From: JBBROS01 sp965217935
Lineage (GTDB): Bacteria; Pseudomonadota; Alphaproteobacteria; Acetobacterales; Acetobacteraceae
Direction of reading: 5' to 3'
DNA: 64,000 nt
Assembly: GCA_965217935.1 (NCBI GenBank)
Contig: OZ244581.1
Coordinates: forward strand, 2,046,001 to 2,110,000
The translations under genes were made by a program, and so were the position numbers. Positions 60,052 to 64,000 of the stretch are shown here, in pieces (position 1 is the stretch's first letter; every line of letters starts with the position of its first letter). The notes below the pieces were generated by a model. It was not told the origin of the DNA, ran no database searches, and saw only the letters and a list, made by a program, of their open reading frames with translations.

Positions 60052-61121
60052 CCCAGTCCGCGTCAGCCTCAGGGCGGCCGCAGATCTCCGCCGTCATCAA
60101 GTGCCTCAACGAGGAGCGCAACATCGGGCGGTGCCTCCGCGCCGCGATGGCCCGCCTCGCCGCCTACGACGCGGAAATCATCCTCGCCGATTGCCTCTCG
60201 TCCGACCGGACGATCGAGATCGCCAGGCAGTTCCCGGTCCGCATCGTGCAACTGACCGACCCGGCCACCCGCCGCTGCGGCGCCGCCGCGCAACTCGGAT
60301 GGCAATACGCCAACGGGCAAATGATCCTGCTCATGGACGCCGACATGGAACTCTGCCCGGGCTTCCTGGAGGCCGCCGTCACGGCACTGCAGGACGATCC
60401 CGGCCTCGCCGGCGTCGGTGGCCGATTGATCGAGATGTCCACCGCGATGGAGTTCCGCGAGCGAATGCTGCGCGCAAGCCCGGACGAGCGGCCCGGCGTC
60501 GTCAGGCGCATCAGCGGCTGCGTCCTCTATCGCCGTTCGGCCATCAGCCAGGACGGCTACCTCATGGACCGCAACCTGCACAACATGGAGGAGTTCGAGG
60601 CCGGCCTCCGCCTCCGCCGCCGCGGCTGGCGTCTGCAGGTGCTGCCAGTCGCCGCCGTCAGGCACCACGGCCATCCCGATCCCGCCCTCGCCCTGCTGGC
60701 CAAGCGTTGGCGGACCCGCTTCTTCGATGGCTACGGCGAGATGCTTCGCGCCCACCTCGGACGGACCAGCGAGCCTGGCGCGCTTCTTGAGGGACTCGCC
60801 GCCTGCCGCTTCCAACTCCTCACCATCGCCTGGTGGCTCGCCCTCGCAGCGCTCGCCTTGGCCGCCGCGACGCGCCCGCCCTGGTTCGCCATCGGCTTGG
60901 CCTGCCTGCTCCCGGCCCCCGCTTTGCTGCTGCTGCACCGCAAGCGGGACGTCGCCCGCGCCATGCACGCCTGGTGCGTCTGGCAGGTCTCCGCCGCGGC
61001 CCTCATCCGCGGCTTGCTCGCGCCGAGGACCCCGCCGACGCGCCCGCTTCCAGCCCGCGTCCTGCAAGAGGCGCCCGCGCCGCGCCATCCTCCATACGAG
61101 CAAATGGCGCGAGCCACATGA
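60048..61121 (+). CDS. Glycosyltransferase family 2, membrane-anchored
   Basis: 357 residues. GT-A core at the N-terminus: ISAVIKCLNEERNIGRCLRA and IILADCLSSDRTIEIARQF, metal-binding DAD in MILLMDADMELCPGFLEAA near residue 98, and HNMEEFEAGLRLRRRGWRLQ near 185. Two hydrophobic segments follow near 260 and 285. Starts with GTG that overlaps the preceding stop (GTGA); stop overlaps the next start (ATGA), so translation is coupled through the operon. Confidence 0.9.
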   Translation: MTQSASASGRPQISAVIKCLNEERNIGRCLRAAMARLAAYDAEIILADCLSSDRTIEIARQFPVRIVQLTDPATRRCGAAAQLGWQYANGQMILLMDADMELCPGFLEAAVTALQDDPGLAGVGGRLIEMSTAMEFRERMLRASPDERPGVVRRISGCVLYRRSAISQDGYLMDRNLHNMEEFEAGLRLRRRGWRLQVLPVAAVRHHGHPDPALALLAKRWRTRFFDGYGEMLRAHLGRTSEPGALLEGLAACRFQLLTIAWWLALAALALAAATRPPWFAIGLACLLPAPALLLLHRKRDVARAMHAWCVWQVSAAALIRGLLAPRTPPTRPLPARVLQEAPAPRHPPYEQMARAT

Positions 61122-62230
61122 CCGCCATCCCCGCTCCGAGATGCGCGGTGCAGGTCTGCATGCTCTGCCCCGGCAGCGTCGAAGCCTCCGGCGGCGTCGG
61201 CCGCTTCGCCGCGAACTTGGCCGCAGAGCTGCGCCGGTCAGGCGCGCCGTTCGACGTCAGCCTGCTCAATACCCGCGGCGACGGCCACATCGCCCTCGCG
61301 CCGCTCTTCTTCGCCCGGACCCTCGCCAGCATCGCCCTTCGTTCGCGCCACCCTCGCCGCCCCATCTTGCATGTCAACGTCGGGGCCCGCGGCAGCGCGC
61401 TGCGCAAATACGTCGTGACCCTGCTTGCCGCCTCACTCGGCCTGCCCGTCGTCCTGCACCTGCACGGGTCCCGGTTCGATACCTTCTATGCGGCGCTTCC
61501 GCCCGTCCTGCAGCGCCGCGTGCGCGCCATGTTCGCCCGCGCCGGGCGCATCGTCGTGCTCGGCCCGGCGTGGAAACGCTTCGTCATCCAGCAACTTGGC
61601 GTGCCAGAGGCCCGCATCGCCGTCATCCCCAACGGCGTTCCCAGGCCCGCGCCGCCCGCCCATAGCAAACCCCGCCCGCACATCGTCTTCCTCGGGCGTC
61701 TCGGCGTCCGCAAGGGCGTCTTCGAACTGCTCGAGGCGCTGTCCAGCCCCGGCCTCAAGCAGCAGGACTGGCAGGCCACGCTGGCCGGCGACGGCGATCC
61801 CCGCGCGTTCCAAGCCGAAGCCGCCGCCCTCGGAATCGCCCAACGCCTCACCTTCCCAGGATGGCTCAGCCAGGACGCCAGCGCCGAGTTGCTCCGCAGC
61901 GCCACGCTGCTCGTGCTCCCCTCGCACGCCGAGGGCCTGCCCATGGCGGTGATCGAGGCGCTCGCCCACGGCGTCCCGATCATCACCACCCCCGTCGGCG
62001 CGATCCCGGACTTCCTGGCCCACGACGACTCCGCCCTGTTCGTCCCGCCCGGCGACGCGCATGCCCTGGCTCAAAGCCTGCAGCGCCTGATCGCCTCGCC
62101 CGGCCTGCAGCGGCGTCTCCGCGACCGCGGCCGCGAGGTGTTCGCCCAGCACTTCGACGTCGCCGAGGTCGCCCGCGCCTTCGGCGCCATCTACGCCGAA
62201 CTCGCTCCCGCAGCCTCCCGGAGCCGTTGA
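61118..62230 (+). CDS. Glycosyltransferase family 4
   Basis: GT-B enzyme of 370 residues. VCMLCPGSVEASGGVGRFAA at the N-terminus, VVLHLHGSRFDTFYAALPPV, IVFLGRLGVRKGVFELLEAL near residue 190 and LPSHAEGLPMAVIEALAHGV with the Glu-x7-Glu motif near 270. Adds a sugar to the growing lipid-linked unit from the cytoplasmic side. ATG overlaps the upstream stop. Confidence 0.92.
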   Translation: MTAIPAPRCAVQVCMLCPGSVEASGGVGRFAANLAAELRRSGAPFDVSLLNTRGDGHIALAPLFFARTLASIALRSRHPRRPILHVNVGARGSALRKYVVTLLAASLGLPVVLHLHGSRFDTFYAALPPVLQRRVRAMFARAGRIVVLGPAWKRFVIQQLGVPEARIAVIPNGVPRPAPPAHSKPRPHIVFLGRLGVRKGVFELLEALSSPGLKQQDWQATLAGDGDPRAFQAEAAALGIAQRLTFPGWLSQDASAELLRSATLLVLPSHAEGLPMAVIEALAHGVPIITTPVGAIPDFLAHDDSALFVPPGDAHALAQSLQRLIASPGLQRRLRDRGREVFAQHFDVAEVARAFGAIYAELAPAASRSR

Positions 62231-62231
62231 C

Positions 62232-63530
62232 GTGCCGCAACTCGCCAGCCTGGCCGAGCGCGCCTTCTGCTTCTTCGCGATCAACGCGCTGATGTCCGCC
62301 TACGTCGCCCTGCCGCTCAAGTTCGGCGGCGAAACCCTCGCGTCCGGCGACCAGAACCTCTACTACACGTTCTCCCAGCTCATCGTCATGTTCGGCGCCG
62401 CCGCGCTCTGCCTGCTCAACCCCGGTCCCGTGCTCGCCGTCGCCCGGCGGGCGTCGTTGATGAACGCCTTCATCCTGCTGGCGATCCTCTCAGCCGCCTG
62501 GTCGGTCGCGCCGATGATCTCCCTTCGCCGAAGCATATCGATCGCGGTGGCCGCCAGCTTCGCCTACTACCTGCTGGCGTCGAGGCCAATGGAGAGCATC
62601 ATCCGCATGATCGCGCTCGCCTGCGTCATCGCCGCCGTCGCATCCGCCGTCACCGCGCTCGCCTTGCCGCAGGTCGGCATCATGACGGGCGACAAGATCC
62701 GAAGCCCCGAGCTGATCGGCGCGTGGAGCGGCGTCTTCACCCATAAGAACGAGCTCGGCGTGACCATGATGCTCGGCACCCAGACCTGTGCTTGGCTCGC
62801 CTTGGCAAACCCGCAACGGCGTCTCCGATACCTGGCCGGCGCCCTCGTCTGCTTCGCCGTCGTGCTGCAGACCCGCTCCGCCACCGCGCAGGTCGGCAGC
62901 CTGGCCATCCCGCTCATCTTCGCCGGCGTCCGAGTGATGCGCCTCCCCGGCCTCGCCCTGCTTTGGGCCGCGTTCGGCATCGTCGCCGCCAGCCTGCTCG
63001 CCGTCCTCCTCGGGGTCATGTTCCTCGGCGACATCACCAGCGCCCTCGGCAAGGACCCGTCGCTCACAGGACGCATGCCGCTTTGGTCGGCCCTCATCGG
63101 CCTCGCCGGCTCACATATCCTACAGGGCTGGGGCTACATGGCGTTCTTCACCCCGGAAAACCCCGAGGTCGATCTCATCCACCGCGCCATCGGCTGGGAC
63201 GCGCCCGAAGCCCACCAAGGCTATCTCGACATCGTCCTGCAGCTCGGCCTGCCCGGCCTGATCCTCGCCGTGGCCCTGATCGTCCGCACGCTCGCCCTCG
63301 CCCTGGCCGCGGTGCGCGCCGGGACCCCGCCTTGGGCCAAACTCGCCGTCGTCGTCGTGCTGACCCTCGCCATCACCAGCACGGTCGAAACAGTCCTGCT
63401 CCGCGCCGGCAACATCTACTCCCTTGTACTCCCGCTGCTCTATGCCGGGCTCTGCTTCGAGCGGGCGGCCGCGCCAGCCCTCCCTCCGCCGCGTCTCACG
63501 CGTCGCCCAGAACCGGCCCGCTATGTATAA
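62232..63530 (+). CDS. O-antigen ligase/polymerase family protein (Wzy-like)
   Basis: Polytopic membrane protein of 432 residues, about ten segments. A central periplasmic loop has the Wzy-C-like GAWSGVFTHKNELGVTMMLG near residue 160 and SLTGRMPLWSALIGLAGSHI near 275, then HQGYLDIVLQLGLPGLILAV. Polymerises repeat units in the periplasm, or ligates them. Starts with GTG at 62232, one base after the previous stop. Its end overlaps the next start by 8 bp. Confidence 0.87.
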   Translation: MPQLASLAERAFCFFAINALMSAYVALPLKFGGETLASGDQNLYYTFSQLIVMFGAAALCLLNPGPVLAVARRASLMNAFILLAILSAAWSVAPMISLRRSISIAVAASFAYYLLASRPMESIIRMIALACVIAAVASAVTALALPQVGIMTGDKIRSPELIGAWSGVFTHKNELGVTMMLGTQTCAWLALANPQRRLRYLAGALVCFAVVLQTRSATAQVGSLAIPLIFAGVRVMRLPGLALLWAAFGIVAASLLAVLLGVMFLGDITSALGKDPSLTGRMPLWSALIGLAGSHILQGWGYMAFFTPENPEVDLIHRAIGWDAPEAHQGYLDIVLQLGLPGLILAVALIVRTLALALAAVRAGTPPWAKLAVVVVLTLAITSTVETVLLRAGNIYSLVLPLLYAGLCFERAAAPALPPPRLTRRPEPARYV

Positions 63531-64000
63531 CCCGTTCTCCCTCGGCCACTGGCGTCCGGTCCTGCACCGCCAGCCGCCCGGCATCGACGACGTGGCACTC
63601 ACCTTCGACGACGGGCCAACGCCCGAGACCACCCCCAAGATCATCGCCCTGCTGCGAGACGCCGGCGCCACCGGCACCTTCTTTCTGTCCGGCACTCGCG
63701 CCGAGGCCTACCCAGACCTCGTCTCAGACCTCGTGGCAGGCGGCCATCAGCTCTACGCCCACGGGTGGGAGCACATCGACCTCGAATCCTGCGGGCGGCG
63801 CCGGGCCATCGCCGACATGATGCGGGCCGAGCAGGCGCTGGCGCGGCACCGCCCCACCCCGGCGCCCTACCTCGTCCGCCTGCCCTACAATGCCGGCTAC
63901 AACCGGACATCGATGCACCGGGCGATGACCCGCTTCCATCCGGACCCCCGCTTCGCCTGGTGGAGCGTCAACACGCGCGACTACGCGCTCGCCGACGGTT
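63523..64000 (+). CDS. Polysaccharide deacetylase (NodB homology), cut by window end
   Basis: 159 residues are visible from ATG 63523; the frame is open at 64000. NodB motif 1 is VALTFDDGPTPETTP with the catalytic and metal Asp; motif 2 is HGWEHIDLE (His-x3-His metal ligands); motif 3 is YLVRLPYNAGYN, where RxPY is kept but the usual Gly after Tyr is Asn. FFLSGTRAEAYPDLVSDLVA lies between. It would remove acetyl groups from the exported polymer or a precursor. There is no signal peptide in this start, so it may act in the cytoplasm, or a signal is missing. Confidence 0.85.
   Translation, partial: MYNPFSLGHWRPVLHRQPPGIDDVALTFDDGPTPETTPKIIALLRDAGATGTFFLSGTRAEAYPDLVSDLVAGGHQLYAHGWEHIDLESCGRRRAIADMMRAEQALARHRPTPAPYLVRLPYNAGYNRTSMHRAMTRFHPDPRFAWWSVNTRDYALADG

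Noticed and set aside
1..64000. CRISPR arrays, tRNA and rRNA genes
   Set aside because: No regularly spaced direct repeats, cloverleaf or rRNA-like conserved stretches were seen on either strand.

Overview
The window is GC-rich (roughly two thirds G+C by eye) chromosomal DNA from an alphaproteobacterium. The mix of an MmcY-free methionine pair (MetY plus MetA-type acyltransferase), CYP153, hut genes, several sugar and sulfonate-type ABC importers and a dense set of ISAzo13, ISAs1, IS256, IS701, IS5, IS110 and IS3 elements fits Acetobacteraceae or a close relative. That placement is inference; there is no rRNA or tRNA to anchor it.

Layout. (1) 1-5.8 kb is an IS graveyard: ISAzo13 (cut by the window edge), ISAs1, IS256 and IS701, mostly with broken transposases. 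(2) 5.8-10.6 kb, minus strand: purC, an ornithine cyclodeaminase/mu-crystallin homologue, then an NMT1/SsuA-type ABC importer whose binding protein has an in-frame TAG. (3) 10.6-20.1 kb: a TM2-domain gene in an AT-rich patch, divergent hutI and hutF, DUF1275, an MFS efflux pump with a glycosyltransferase-like gene, and a limonene-monooxygenase-like flavoenzyme convergent with a CYP153 P450. (4) 20.4-25 kb: a secreted protein of unknown function, then nested IS debris (IS5, IS110, and IS3 interrupted by another IS110). (5) 25-36.7 kb: a carbohydrate ABC importer (binding protein, two permeases, divergent ATPase), then a ribose-type importer with xylitol-dehydrogenase-like and L-xylulose-reductase-like enzymes and a ruined ketose-epimerase gene; this reads as pentitol/ketose uptake and oxidation. 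(6) 36.9-40.8 kb: IS5, IS701 (intact transposase) and IS256 placed end to end. (7) 41-49.8 kb: two AMP-forming ligases and a FabG-like SDR, then metY-metA-PLP decarboxylase-methyltransferase. (8) 49.8-64 kb: an exopolysaccharide locus arranged as two divergent operons. The minus arm has GH10 glycanase, Wzc/GumC-like chain-length protein, heparinase-like protein, glycosyltransferase and flippase; the plus arm has polyprenyl glycosylphosphotransferase, CpsD-like protein, two glycosyltransferases, O-antigen-ligase-like polymerase and a polysaccharide deacetylase cut by the window end.

The most unusual signals are non-coding. A ~107-bp element occurs twice (10852-10958 and 14930-15037), each time just 3' of a minus-strand gene. 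Its 20-bp hairpin differs at six positions between copies, and all six differences are compensated in the other arm. A different 50-bp hairpin element aligns without gaps between two copies (3431-3480 and 23589-23638), each inserted in an unrelated transposase gene, again with covarying stem pairs. These look like families of small structured elements that a gene-only annotation would miss.
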